Assembly: GCA_002708845.1 (NCBI GenBank)
Contig: PAPI01000014.1
Coordinates: forward strand, 25,507-89,506
Direction of reading: 5' to 3'
DNA from: Leeuwenhoekiella sp.
GTDB lineage: Bacteria > Bacteroidota > Bacteroidia > Flavobacteriales > Flavobacteriaceae
Length of the DNA: 64,000 nt
Part shown: positions 1-9,003 of the stretch, one piece after another
Position numbering within the stretch: position 1 is the first letter of the stretch
How the letters are laid out: each line of letters starts with the position of its first letter
The notes under the pieces: model-generated
What the model was told of the DNA's origin: nothing
Seen by the model: only the letters and a program-made list of their open reading frames with translations
The model's database searches: none
Position numbers and translations under genes: made by a program

Positions 1-1
1 T

Positions 2-367
2 GACCTCATTTTATTACGACTTGCCGATGTGTATTTGATGCGTGCCGAAGCTAAACTGCGTAAAGGCGACAATGGCGGTGCCCTAGCTGATGTAAATACA
101 GTACGTACTTCACGCACGGCAAGACCCGATCAAACACCTAAGCCCTGGACGGCTATCACGCTGGAAACGCTTTTTAGAGAACGCGGTTTTGAATTTTACT
201 GGGAAATGTCAAGGCGTACAGATCAGATTCGTTTTGGTAAATATGAAGACACCTGGACTTCAAAAACGGATGCCGACGTAAAACACCGACTGTTCCCGAT
301 TCCGCAGACGGCTATAGACGGAGCATCCAATACCCCGGGATATCTGGAGCAAAATGACGGATATTAA
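2..367 (+). CDS. SusD/RagB-family outer membrane lipoprotein, C-terminal end (5' truncated)
   Basis: The reading frame is open from the window edge, so the gene begins outside. The visible 121 codons carry the SusD C-terminal pattern: LLRLADVYLMRAEA, then a loop with VRTSRTARPD, then an ERGFEFYWEMSRRTDQIRF stretch and the usual short hydrophobic and charged tail. SusD proteins are surface lipoproteins that cap a SusC TonB-dependent channel and bind the substrate on the cell surface. The partner susC should lie just upstream, outside the window. Two alkaline phosphatases follow 69 bases later on the same strand, so the imported substrate may be a phosphorylated compound rather than a plain glycan; that is inference. 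Confidence is high for the family. Confidence 0.9.
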   Translation, partial: DLILLRLADVYLMRAEAKLRKGDNGGALADVNTVRTSRTARPDQTPKPWTAITLETLFRERGFEFYWEMSRRTDQIRFGKYEDTWTSKTDADVKHRLFPIPQTAIDGASNTPGYLEQNDGY

Positions 368-436
368 TATGTAGTACATTATTTTTGAAAACGGTGGGGC
401 GCAGGTTCTGCCGTTTCAAATTTTTAAAAATACCGA

Positions 437-1555
437 ATGATGATTGTAATGAAGAAAAGCCTTGTTTTGCTTAGCGTACTACTGGTAAACACTTGTATTT
501 TAAGGATTAAAGCTCAGGAAGCAAAACCCGAAAAACCTTTAAATGTCATCCTGATGATTGGGGACGGGATGGGTATTCCGCAGGTGTCCAGCGCCTTTTA
601 CTTTGGTGAGGAGACTCCAAATTTTGAGCGTTTTGAAGAAATAGGCCTGCACAAATCCTATTCTACCAGTCATTTAATTACCGACTCGGCTGCCGGGGCA
701 ACAGCTTTTTCCACAGGGCAAAAAACCTACAAACGGGCGATTGGGGTTTCTAAAGACACAATTCCACAGGAAACGATTTTAGAGAAGTTGAAAAATGAAG
801 GCTATCAAACCGGATTGATCTCGCTTACCTCAATTACACATGCTACTCCGGCGTCGTTTTATGCCCACGTTAAAGACCGGGATATGCACGAAGAAATCGC
901 AGAGCAACTGATAACTGCAGATGTTGATTTCTTAGCAGGCGGTGGCCGTAAATTCTTCAGTAACCGCAGTGACGGGAAGAATCTTTTTAACATCTTGCTG
1001 GAGCATAACTACACCCTGGATACGCTTAAATTGGGCAGTTCAAAAGCCGGAATGCGTAACGCGTTTATCATTGAAGACGAAGGGCTTCCGTCAAAAATAG
1101 ACGGGCGTGGCGATTTCTTAAAAGAAGCCAGTCTTGAGGCGCTTGATTATTTTGGCAAAGCCGAAAAACCTTTTTTCCTGATGATCGAAGGATCGTATAT
1201 AGATTGGGGCGGGCACGATATGAACCCCGAAATGATGATCAGTGAGGTAGCCGATTTTGATAAAACTCTGGGAGCAGTACTCGATTATGTAGAAAGCCAT
1301 CCCAATACCTTGCTTGTGGTAACCGCAGACCACGAAACTGGCGGGGCAAGTATTGGCAAGTACTATAAACTGGATGCTGAAACCGGCAAAAAAACCGAAG
1401 TACCCGAAAAAGTCGCGGTATATTTTATTACCGATCAGCACAGTGGCGAACTCATCCCTGTTTTTGCGAAAGGTAAGGGAGCCGAAAATTTTAAAGGCAT
1501 CTATCAAAATGCCCAGATTTACCATAAAATCTTAAAAGCGATTCATGAAAATTAG
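437..1555 (+). CDS. Secreted alkaline phosphatase (PhoA superfamily)
   Basis: 372 residues with a signal peptide (hydrophobic LVLLSVLLVN, cut near KAQ). The motifs are those of metal-dependent alkaline phosphatases in order: MIGDGMG with the first metal Asp, TDSAAGATAFSTG with the Ser nucleophile near residue 84, HATPASFYAH, EGSYIDWGGHD, and VTADHETGG with the Asp-His pair for the second zinc. It hydrolyses phosphomonoesters in the periplasm or outside the cell. The start could be ATG at 437, 440 or 449; the one at 449 gives a more usual MKK-type signal peptide. The gene follows susD and overlaps the next phosphatase gene by 11 bases, so the two are probably translated together. Confidence 0.93.
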   Translation: MMIVMKKSLVLLSVLLVNTCILRIKAQEAKPEKPLNVILMIGDGMGIPQVSSAFYFGEETPNFERFEEIGLHKSYSTSHLITDSAAGATAFSTGQKTYKRAIGVSKDTIPQETILEKLKNEGYQTGLISLTSITHATPASFYAHVKDRDMHEEIAEQLITADVDFLAGGGRKFFSNRSDGKNLFNILLEHNYTLDTLKLGSSKAGMRNAFIIEDEGLPSKIDGRGDFLKEASLEALDYFGKAEKPFFLMIEGSYIDWGGHDMNPEMMISEVADFDKTLGAVLDYVESHPNTLLVVTADHETGGASIGKYYKLDAETGKKTEVPEKVAVYFITDQHSGELIPVFAKGKGAENFKGIYQNAQIYHKILKAIHEN

Positions 1556-3332
1556 TAAGGCATTAAAAACTCTGGTCCTGCTGGCTATTGTAGTCTGTAG
1601 CAATGCAATATTTGCTCAGCAACCCAGTACATATCAGGTGCATTCGCATAACGATTATGCACAGGAGTTCCCGTTTTGGGGAGCTTATGTTGGCGGCGCG
1701 GCAAGCATCGAAGCAGATGTGTTTTTAAAGAACAATATACTTTACGTAACACACAGCGAAGCTGAAATCCTTCCCGAAAATACTCTCGAGCGTCTCTATT
1801 TGCAGCCTTTAGCCGGGCTGGCCCGCACCGGTGATTTGCGAAAGCTTCAGTTGCTTATCGATATCAAATCAGATGCAGAATCAACCCTGGAGGCTTTGGT
1901 ACAAGAGCTTCAGGACTATCCGGTTCTTACACAGTCTGAAAATTTAAAATGGGTTATATCAGGTAACCGGCCTAAAGCTTCAGCCTATAAAAACTATCCT
2001 GATTTTATAGAATTTGATCATCAGGAACTTGACGATCTGGATACGATTGATCTAAGTCGTGTGGGATTAATCAGCGTTGATTTTAAAAACTATTCCGTAT
2101 GGAATGGCTTTGGCAATATGGTCGCCCCCGAGCTGAAAAAAGTTAAAGAAGCTATTGCAAAAGCTCAGGCGGTTGATAAACCCTTTCGGTTTTGGGGAAG
2201 TCCCGATACTAAAATTACCTGGACCCGATTTGCAAATCTCAGCGTGGCGTATATAAACAGTGATGTGCCTGCACAGGCGGTTTCTTATCTTAAAACCTTA
2301 GAACAAAACACCTATGTAAATACAAAGAAGGTTGAGGTGTATACGCCTGAGTTTTCATTTGACTACGAGGATAAACCCGTGAATGTAATTTTGATGATAG
2401 GTGATGGTAACGGGCTGGCGCAGATTACTTCGGCGCAAATTGCTAATAGAGGAAATTTAACGCTAACGCAGTTGCAGGATATAGGTTTCTCTAAAACAGC
2501 TTCAACGGATGATTTGGTAACCGATTCTGCTGCCGGGGCTACGGCGATGGCAACCGGGACCAAAACGCACAATCGTGCCATAGGCGTAAATCAAAATGAT
2601 GAGAAGCTAAAAAATATAACCGAAATCCTGAGTGCCCGGGGTTTTACTAATGGCCTTATCACCACCGATGCGATTGACGGCGCCACACCGGCTTCGTTTT
2701 ATGCACATCGTAAGGAACGCGATGATACCGAGGGGATTTTGTCAGATCTGGCAACAAGCGGTATCGACTTTTTTATTGCGGGAGGCCGCTCAAAAGCTGC
2801 TTTGGTGCCTGATATCTTTAAGGTCTTGCAACTAGATGATTTTGTCGATTTGAATGGTAAAACCGCCATCTATATAGGCGAAAACAAAGTGCCTTCTATC
2901 GCTCAGGGGCGGGGAGATCTTCTCGCTCAAAGTGTTAAGCAGTCTCTCGAAATTCTTGAAAAAGACCGGGAGCCCTTTTTTATGATGATCGAAGCGTCAC
3001 AGATTGACAGCAACGGACACGCTAACAACACTGCCGGTATTGTACAGGAGATGCTTGATTTTGATGAGACTATTGCCAGGGTTCTCCGGTTTGCCGATAA
3101 GACCAAGAATACCCTTGTGGTTATAACTGCAGATCACGAGACTTCAGGTTTTGGAATCATTAGCGGAGATCTCAAAACCGGCGAATTGCACGGCGAATTT
3201 CTTACTACCAATCATACCGGAATTATGGTACCCGTTTTTGCATACGGTCCCCAGGCTCAAAAGTTTAGGGGAGCTTATGAAAACACGGAAATTTTTCAGC
3301 GTATTCTGAAAGCGCTTGAGATAGTCCCATAA
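1545..3332 (+). CDS. Secreted fusion: phosphodiesterase-like domain plus alkaline phosphatase
   Basis: 595 residues. Signal peptide 1-25 (cut after IFAQ). Residues about 30-260 hold a PI-PLC/GDPD-like barrel: HSHNDY at 33-38, SIEADVFL and LYVTHSE, which correspond to the catalytic His and acidic metal site of that superfamily. Residues about 277-595 are a full alkaline phosphatase: MIGDGNG, TDSAAGATAMATG with Ser328 as nucleophile, ATPASFYAH, EASQIDSNGH and TADHETSG. A likely reading is that one protein cuts phosphodiesters and then removes the remaining phosphate. The start overlaps the end of the preceding phosphatase by 11 bases. A strong hairpin follows the stop. Both domains are certain at superfamily level; the substrate is unknown. 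Confidence 0.88.
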   Translation: MKISKALKTLVLLAIVVCSNAIFAQQPSTYQVHSHNDYAQEFPFWGAYVGGAASIEADVFLKNNILYVTHSEAEILPENTLERLYLQPLAGLARTGDLRKLQLLIDIKSDAESTLEALVQELQDYPVLTQSENLKWVISGNRPKASAYKNYPDFIEFDHQELDDLDTIDLSRVGLISVDFKNYSVWNGFGNMVAPELKKVKEAIAKAQAVDKPFRFWGSPDTKITWTRFANLSVAYINSDVPAQAVSYLKTLEQNTYVNTKKVEVYTPEFSFDYEDKPVNVILMIGDGNGLAQITSAQIANRGNLTLTQLQDIGFSKTASTDDLVTDSAAGATAMATGTKTHNRAIGVNQNDEKLKNITEILSARGFTNGLITTDAIDGATPASFYAHRKERDDTEGILSDLATSGIDFFIAGGRSKAALVPDIFKVLQLDDFVDLNGKTAIYIGENKVPSIAQGRGDLLAQSVKQSLEILEKDREPFFMMIEASQIDSNGHANNTAGIVQEMLDFDETIARVLRFADKTKNTLVVITADHETSGFGIISGDLKTGELHGEFLTTNHTGIMVPVFAYGPQAQKFRGAYENTEIFQRILKALEIVP

Positions 3333-3375
3333 TAAAACGGGTGCGCATTTGTAAATGATGCGCACCTGTTTTATT
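3331..3375. terminator. Bidirectional intrinsic terminator
   Basis: An 18-base arm AATAAAACGGGTGCGCAT (3331-3348) pairs with ATGCGCACCTGTTTTATT (3358-3375) with a single G-U pair and a 9-base loop. It starts at the stop codon of the phosphatase fusion and ends 16 bases before the stop of the convergent dabA. A-runs on one side and T-runs on the other make it usable in both directions. Confidence 0.85.
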
Positions 3376-3390
3376 ATGATAGAATCTGGT

Positions 3391-5760
3391 TTAGGCCGGT
3401 ATAGCTTCTGCTGATTTAGACGTGCTTGCCGAAAAATCTGTTTCAGCAGCATGCCAGTTTATTCCTTTCGCATAGCGGAATACTTCATCATTTTCCTGCG
3501 GATCCATTACCAATAGGTGAATCCATTTATTGTCGAGCAGATTCTTAATCTGCGGGTTATCGATCAGGATTTGCGACACGTGTGCTACCGGTGCCTGTAT
3601 CAATACCGAAAGGCGAAGCGGTAGGTGGTACAACTCGTCATCTGTGGTAAAGAGTGATTGCAGGGGTAAGCCTACTTTTAAATCACCACCATTACCTTGC
3701 ACGACTCCAAATTTACCCGTGATGTTGTGTGTGATTTTAGAACCGCCACCATACTGCTCATTATCAACAGCCGAGAAATAATAGTGGTTGTTGATCCATT
3801 GGGTTACGGTCATTGGGCCTTTCATAATAGCTTCAAGCGCTTTGCCTTCTGTATCGTTTTTCCAGTTGTAGGAATGCAGGAAGCACTGCCCGTCAAGATC
3901 TATATTTTGGGTTAAAGTACGCGGCCCAATAACAAAGCCGGCATTTTTAGACAAGCCCCATTCCGGGCGGGTTTCACTCCAGTTATAGGCTTTTCTGAGC
4001 ACTTTAATCTGTGTATTACCGGAAGATTGAAAGCTTTCGGCATTTGCATTTTGTTGTGCTTTTTTCAGACTTGCTTTTAGAGGCTTTAAGCGTGCCTGAT
4101 CTTCCTGACTAAAGCCGCTGTCAAACAATTCAATCGCGTTTGTAGTTGTGTTGTGCTCTGCACCTACAAACAAAGTGTCCTGTGGAATTGTAATCCCGTA
4201 CTCCTTTTTCAATTGCTGTTTGACCTCAGGCAGGTTGGCCAGCAAGGCCAGCATGCGCGCATTATGTCTCCCCGGGCTTGCCGCGCAGGCCCCACAATCA
4301 AGGCTTGAGCTAAACGGATTGTTGGCTGAGTGGCTTCCGTGACCGGCAAAAACAACCACAGGTGCAAAAGTCGTCCAACCCATAAGATCAAAGGCATTTT
4401 TTACGATGGTTGTTTTTTCAGCAAGGCTGATGTTTAGAATGGCCTCATCTCCGTGTGCATTTTTATGCATTTCGGGTTCGCAGCAGGATTCCATATCATG
4501 TGCATTTCGCTTCCTGCTTTTATAAATACTTGCAGGAAACAGGGTACGGCCCAGTAAGGCAATTCCGTAGAATAAACCGGAACCTTCTACAAAACCAAAG
4601 GCAGACGGCAGCATATTTTTCATACGCTTAAAAGCATATTCTTTAAAAATTCTCAGACGGTTTTTCTGTTCGTATTTTTTAAAGGCTGAATGGTGTTCTT
4701 CCCGAGGTTTTTCGGTAACGGTATATGCTGACTCCACGATAGGCGGACAAGCTTTGCGCGTGATACCATCGCGGGTGCTTTCATAATCCATCGCGATACC
4801 AAAGAATCCGGCGTAACCAAAGGTCTCATAATTGCCCTGTGCTTCAATATTGCGACGAATGGCCTCTGAACGGGTATCTATACAAAATACCAGTTGGGCA
4901 TCAGGGCGCTCCTGTTCATCCTTCCGCTTTGCGGAAATACTACTTTCTTTAAGGTTGCTTACCAGATTTTTTTGCCAGCTCTGCTCCCAGGCTTTAAGCC
5001 ACAGGTATTGCAGTTGCTGCGCGGTGTCTTCTGCATTGTTTTCTGCTTTCTCAAGCAAAAACGGAAGGTTGTGGCGGTCGCAGGTCCAAAGACGTGCAGC
5101 CAGATACTCCTCCAGATTTATGGGGAATTCCTGTTGCCAGTCTGTAGCTGCTGCCGCACGTTGCTTGATATAGCCTGTCCATCCCGGTAAGGCAGATAAA
5201 TGACGGGTAAAAATCTCCTCCTGTTCTTCGGAAGTGTATCCAAGAAGTAAGTTTTCTAAGGCTTCCCAGGGAGTTTTCGGCACTTCTTTAAGAGGTATTC
5301 TTCCAATTTCGGTGTCGTAAATTACCAGATGCCTCCATGCGGCATAGAAACCTTCGGTTTTAAACGGCATAGTCCACTCTGCCAGGCCTTCATCCAGAAA
5401 GGCGGCAAGCCATTTAACCATAACGCGGTCCAGTTCCTGATAGGTGTTTGCTTCGGGTTGCAGTTTTTGGCTTTCTAAATAATCGAGATAATAGTCCGCA
5501 GGTTTTTTAAATCCTTCTTTTCTTAAAAGGCTTTTTAAAATTGCAGCATCAATTGCTCCATGTTCCCAGGCCCTGCGAAATGCTTTAGCATTAGGTAATG
5601 CCCGTGCAGACCGGTATTCTTCGGCTAAACGGCCGGCTTCCTTAAAACTTTTGTTTTCGTACCCAGTAAGCGGGTTTGAAGCTACAAAAGTGTAAAGCGG
5701 CCAGGTATTGCCTACAGCGTGGGATGCGTTATTGATATGTTGAGCCAGTTGTTGATTCAT
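3391..5760 (-). CDS. dabA: DabA, catalytic subunit of inorganic carbon uptake complex (DUF2309)
   Basis: 789 residues. DabA is a membrane-bound, beta-carbonic-anhydrase-like protein that with DabB forms an energy-coupled CO2-to-bicarbonate pump. The zinc-site residues are present: Cys293 and Asp295 in FCIDTRSEAIRRN, His474 in GHGSHSANNPFSS and Cys489 in LDCGACAASPGR. The Cys-x-Asp spacing and the 15-residue His-to-Cys spacing fit the characterised family as I recall it. The stop of dabB lies 2 bases upstream of this start, so the two form an operon. The length is usual for shorter DabA proteins. No anomaly was seen. The family was earlier called UPF0753. Confidence 0.93.
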   Translation of the reverse strand: MNQQLAQHINNASHAVGNTWPLYTFVASNPLTGYENKSFKEAGRLAEEYRSARALPNAKAFRRAWEHGAIDAAILKSLLRKEGFKKPADYYLDYLESQKLQPEANTYQELDRVMVKWLAAFLDEGLAEWTMPFKTEGFYAAWRHLVIYDTEIGRIPLKEVPKTPWEALENLLLGYTSEEQEEIFTRHLSALPGWTGYIKQRAAAATDWQQEFPINLEEYLAARLWTCDRHNLPFLLEKAENNAEDTAQQLQYLWLKAWEQSWQKNLVSNLKESSISAKRKDEQERPDAQLVFCIDTRSEAIRRNIEAQGNYETFGYAGFFGIAMDYESTRDGITRKACPPIVESAYTVTEKPREEHHSAFKKYEQKNRLRIFKEYAFKRMKNMLPSAFGFVEGSGLFYGIALLGRTLFPASIYKSRKRNAHDMESCCEPEMHKNAHGDEAILNISLAEKTTIVKNAFDLMGWTTFAPVVVFAGHGSHSANNPFSSSLDCGACAASPGRHNARMLALLANLPEVKQQLKKEYGITIPQDTLFVGAEHNTTTNAIELFDSGFSQEDQARLKPLKASLKKAQQNANAESFQSSGNTQIKVLRKAYNWSETRPEWGLSKNAGFVIGPRTLTQNIDLDGQCFLHSYNWKNDTEGKALEAIMKGPMTVTQWINNHYYFSAVDNEQYGGGSKITHNITGKFGVVQGNGGDLKVGLPLQSLFTTDDELYHLPLRLSVLIQAPVAHVSQILIDNPQIKNLLDNKWIHLLVMDPQENDEVFRYAKGINWHAAETDFSASTSKSAEAIPA

Positions 5761-5762
5761 AA

Positions 5763-7244
5763 TTATTTAGATTTTGAAAGCAAAACAGTTTTTTTATGGG
5801 GTTGCGTCAGGTTGAGCAACTTGACATACAACCATGGCAGCCTGTGGTACAGTCCCAGTTTCATCGCAAAAAAGCCAATCAGGAAAATGATACCAAAAAT
5901 GATCTGAGGCCAGGACAGGGGTAATGCCTGCTCGGGTTTTGGCAGATCGCGCATCAGGAAGGTGATGCCGTTGTAAATGAGTGCGTAGGCGCCAATCCCA
6001 AGGAAAAATAATACCGGAGGCAAAACCGTTTTTTGCAGGGTGCTCAGGCTTTGTTCCTTTACGATGTTGTAGGTCGCCTGGCCTACCGTGATGGCGACGA
6101 TGAGCGTTAAGAACACACTGCTATTCAGATTAAGACCTTTACCGGTAAGGATGGCAAAGAGCATCGCTCCCAGAATTCCGTAAATCAGGACCACAACAGC
6201 CTGTAGCGGCTTGATGTGCAGATGCGGTGCCTTTTCGGGTTTGCTTTGTGCAATTTCTTCTCCCGAAGAAAGAAAGAGGTATGCCTTATAAAAGCCGTGC
6301 AGGATTAGGTGTGCGATAGCCGCATTGAAAAAACCGAGTCCGCACTGCATAATCATAAAGCCCATTTGGGCAATCGTAGAGCAGGCCAGTTTTTGTTTGA
6401 CGTGCACCTGAAGCAACTTGGCAAACTGAGCAATAATCGCGGTAAGACCACCTATTATAAATAACAGGGTTAAGGTATTTGAAGCGAAAAGTACTGTGGC
6501 AAAAAGCGTGAGTAAAATTCCCGAACCGTTTACAAAACCGGCGTGCATCAGGGCCGAAGCCGGAGTAGGTGCGGTCATCGCACTCATCAGCCAGCGGTGA
6601 AAAGGGTAAATCGCAGATTGTACCAGCGCTGCCAGAATAATCAATAGTGCTGCGGGCAGGGTAACGTATTTAGGTGCGCTGGCCACAGCAATCGAAAGTC
6701 CACTCAGGGTTTGCTGCCCCGTGTACAGGGCAAGCCCAATAACGGCAACTCCCAGAAACAAACTTCCGGTAAGAAAATAACTCAGGGTAAAGCGCGAGGC
6801 TGCACGGGCTTCTGCCCAGTCTTTGTCAATACCGATTAATCGCGACATTAAAACCCCCATAAGCAGCCAGCTGATTACAAGAAGCGTCAGATGATTGGCT
6901 ACTACCAGAAGCATTACGGTCGCAGTAAAGGTTAATGTAAGTCCCATAAAGCGGCTGTGGTATCTAAAGCCTTTAAGGTAGTTGGCAGCGTATGTGCTTA
7001 CCACAGCCCCAAAAAAGGTAACCGTAGTCCAGATCAAAAGGCTAAAGTGATTAAACGTAATCCAGTCCCCGGCCTGAATATATAAACTACTGTTGGCCAT
7101 CACAATCAGACCTGTGAGATTGGCAGCAAAAAGCAACCAAAGTAACAGGCTAACCACACGAGCTGAAGCATTGGTTTTACCGGTTGCAGAACCTGAGTTT
7201 AATTTAAGGGAATACGTTGTGTTTTGCGTGCTCATGTCTACCAA
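5763..7244 (-). CDS. dabB: DabB, proton-channel-like membrane subunit (NuoL/MrpA family)
   Basis: 493 residues, almost all hydrophobic, about 13-14 membrane helices. It belongs to the proton-conducting antiporter family of complex I (NuoL/NdhF): PFHRWLMSAMTAPTPASALM holds the broken-helix motif, and HGFYKAYLFLSSGEE matches the His-Lys helix of this family. Directly upstream of dabA (2-base gap), so it is assigned as the partner rather than a complex I subunit; no other nuo genes are nearby. It is thought to use the proton gradient to drive CO2 hydration by DabA. Start is ATG 7244, overlapping the small gene upstream by 7 bases, or ATG 7235, which avoids the overlap. Confidence 0.9.
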   Translation of the reverse strand: MVDMSTQNTTYSLKLNSGSATGKTNASARVVSLLLWLLFAANLTGLIVMANSSLYIQAGDWITFNHFSLLIWTTVTFFGAVVSTYAANYLKGFRYHSRFMGLTLTFTATVMLLVVANHLTLLVISWLLMGVLMSRLIGIDKDWAEARAASRFTLSYFLTGSLFLGVAVIGLALYTGQQTLSGLSIAVASAPKYVTLPAALLIILAALVQSAIYPFHRWLMSAMTAPTPASALMHAGFVNGSGILLTLFATVLFASNTLTLLFIIGGLTAIIAQFAKLLQVHVKQKLACSTIAQMGFMIMQCGLGFFNAAIAHLILHGFYKAYLFLSSGEEIAQSKPEKAPHLHIKPLQAVVVLIYGILGAMLFAILTGKGLNLNSSVFLTLIVAITVGQATYNIVKEQSLSTLQKTVLPPVLFFLGIGAYALIYNGITFLMRDLPKPEQALPLSWPQIIFGIIFLIGFFAMKLGLYHRLPWLYVKLLNLTQPHKKTVLLSKSK

Positions 7245-7444
7245 TTGAAGGGTTTTTGGGAGGTTTTCTGGTTTGAGTAATTCGGGTTTTGAAATTTGAT
7301 CAGGACGAGCATTAAGATGATACCTGTGCCCAGAGTCAATTTTTCAGAGATAATCGGATTCTTGACGATTTGATCTGCAAAAGCTGCAATCAGCAGGAGC
7401 AGTATCATAAATCCGGCTTGTAAAATGTGTAGAAACTTCATCAA
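7238..7444 (-). CDS. Small two-helix membrane protein of the dab operon
   Basis: 68 residues. Two hydrophobic stretches are seen: about 7-23 (LQAGFMILLLLIAAFA) and 34-50 (LTLGTGIILMLVLIKF), joined by a short polar loop, then a polar tail. I do not recognise a family. It overlaps the start of dabB by 7 bases and lies 21 bases after the next small gene, so it is a member of the same transcript. A role as an accessory subunit of the carbon-uptake complex is inference from position only. Confidence 0.7.
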   Translation of the reverse strand: MMKFLHILQAGFMILLLLIAAFADQIVKNPIISEKLTLGTGIILMLVLIKFQNPNYSNQKTSQKPFNW

Positions 7445-7465
7445 AGTTGTTTTAGGAATAAAAAA

Positions 7466-7771
7466 TTACAGCGCGGTGATTTTTATACTTCCATCAACTT
7501 TGAGGCGGGTTTCGTCCTGTGCATACTGGTTCAATAATTTTTGTGCTCTGGCTTTTTCGGCTTCCAGCGCTTCAATTCTGGCGTTAATTTTCTCACTGTC
7601 CATCGTATGATCTTTTTCCCAGATTTGTAATTTTCTGATTTTGTGGAAATTGATTTTTTCATCAAGCAGATTAAGAATTACAGTTGAAGCTTCTGCTGCT
7701 GTGAATTCGCCGTCAATAAGCTGAAGCGTCTCTGTTTTAGGGGTTGTAGCCGTGTTTTGTTCAGTTTTCAT
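7466..7771 (-). CDS. Conserved-looking cytoplasmic protein, first gene of the dab operon
   Basis: 101 residues, no signal peptide or membrane segment. Residues about 18-45 are a mixed helical stretch (AAEASTVILNLLDEKINFHK); residues about 52-85 form a charged helix likely to be coiled coil (NARIEALEAEKARAQKLLNQ). I do not recognise a named family. It heads the minus-strand operon with the small membrane protein, dabB and dabA, and is divergent from the LysR gene, with about 100 bases between starts. It may be a regulator or soluble accessory factor of the carbon-uptake complex; that is inference. Confidence 0.7.
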   Translation of the reverse strand: MKTEQNTATTPKTETLQLIDGEFTAAEASTVILNLLDEKINFHKIRKLQIWEKDHTMDSEKINARIEALEAEKARAQKLLNQYAQDETRLKVDGSIKITAL

Positions 7772-7841
7772 ACTTGAGATTTAAAAGTTTTATTTTGAGT
7801 TCGGGTGCAAAGTTTAAATATTTAAAGCATTAGTTTTTATT

Positions 7842-7849
7842 TATATTTG
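7842..7849 (+). promoter_or_regulatory. Possible Bacteroidetes -7 element before the LysR gene
   Basis: TATATTTG matches the Bacteroidetes sigma-A -7 consensus TAnnTTTG and lies 25 bases before the ATG at 7874, giving a short leader. No good -33 TTTG box is visible at the usual distance, so the call is weak. The roughly 100-base gap also has to hold the divergent dab operon promoter and any LysR sites. Confidence 0.3.
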
Positions 7850-7873
7850 TTATCAAATACATTAAAATATTTT

Positions 7874-8800
7874 ATGAACTATACTTTACATCAACTTCAG
7901 ATTTTTCAAAAAATCGCCGAATTGAAAAGTATTACCAAGGCATCAGAGGAGCTGCATCTCACGCAACCCGCTGTTTCTATTCAACTTAAAAACTTTCAGG
8001 ACCAGTTTCCCATTCCCCTGACAGAGGTGGTAGGCAGGCAGCTTTACATCACCGATTTTGGGATGGAAATCGCACGGACCGTTTCGAAAATTTTAACAGA
8101 AGTAGAGGCGATTAATTATAAAACGCGGGCATTTCAGGGTGAAATTTCGGGCCGATTGACCATTTCAATTGCTTCAACCGGTAAATATGTAATGCCCTAT
8201 TTTTTGTCTGGATTTATGCGAAAACATCCCGGGGTCGATCTGGTGATGGATGTGACCAATAAGTCTTTGGTAGTAGAAAGTCTGGAGCGTAATGCTGTAG
8301 ATTTTGCGTTGGTTTCGGTTTTGCCCGAAAAACTAAAAGTCAATACCATATCGCTTATGCCTAATAGCCTGTATTATGTATCCAGCAGTGATTTTGACAT
8401 TGCCGACGGGGAATCTGACGAAGTGCTTTTTGAGAAAATGCCACTTATTTATCGTGAGCCGGGATCGGCCACACGTAATGCAATGGAGAATTTTATTGCC
8501 CAGCGTAAATTCAGCATCACCAAAAAAATGGAGTTGACCTCAAATGAGGCCGTTAAACAGGCTGTACTCGCAGGATTGGGATGCTCTATCATGCCTGTAA
8601 TAGGCCTGCGAAACGAACTCAAAAGTCAAAAAATAAAGATCGTTCCTGTGAACGGTCTGCCCATCAATACCTTTTGGAATCTGATTTGGTTACAGGCCAA
8701 AAACCTGTCACCCGTAGCTAAGGCTTTTGTGGAATATCTGGAAGCGGAAAAGGAGGTTATTATTGAACGTCATTTTGATTATCTCAGCCGGGAAGGATAG
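7874..8800 (+). CDS. LysR-family transcriptional regulator, probably of the dab operon
   Basis: 308 residues from ATG 7874; a TTG at 7847 is possible but would put 9 extra residues before the helix-turn-helix and run into the -7 box. N-terminal winged HTH about 1-60 (ITKASEELHLTQPAVSIQLK), then a type 2 periplasmic-binding-like effector domain (about 90-295) with LTISIASTGKYVMPYF and GLGCSIMPVIG. The gene is divergent from the dabAB operon, the classic arrangement for a LysR protein and its target, and is similar in layout to CbbR/CcmR-type regulators of carbon metabolism. The inducer is unknown. No downstream terminator is obvious. Confidence 0.9.
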   Translation: MNYTLHQLQIFQKIAELKSITKASEELHLTQPAVSIQLKNFQDQFPIPLTEVVGRQLYITDFGMEIARTVSKILTEVEAINYKTRAFQGEISGRLTISIASTGKYVMPYFLSGFMRKHPGVDLVMDVTNKSLVVESLERNAVDFALVSVLPEKLKVNTISLMPNSLYYVSSSDFDIADGESDEVLFEKMPLIYREPGSATRNAMENFIAQRKFSITKKMELTSNEAVKQAVLAGLGCSIMPVIGLRNELKSQKIKIVPVNGLPINTFWNLIWLQAKNLSPVAKAFVEYLEAEKEVIIERHFDYLSREG

Positions 8801-9003
8801 CTATTTTCCCTTTAAAGAACGAGTCACTAAAAGAAACTATTTTTACAGGCTAGATGCGATCAAAATTCATAGCTGAGGGCTGTTTAAAACCAATCCTACT
8901 TACAAGTCTTGACTCAAACGTTTTCTTAGAAAAAAGCTGAATTGAACTCAATATTTAGACAAAACAGGTGTTAAAGTTATAGTTTTACCAACTAAAAGCT
9001 GTT

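Noticed and set aside
380-387. TATTTTTG before the first phosphatase as a -7 promoter element.
   Set aside because: Fits the -7 consensus but no -33 box was found at proper distance, and the gene may be read with susD.
5763-7244. dabB as a complex I subunit (nuoL).
   Set aside because: No other nuo genes nearby and it sits directly before dabA, so the DAB assignment fits better.
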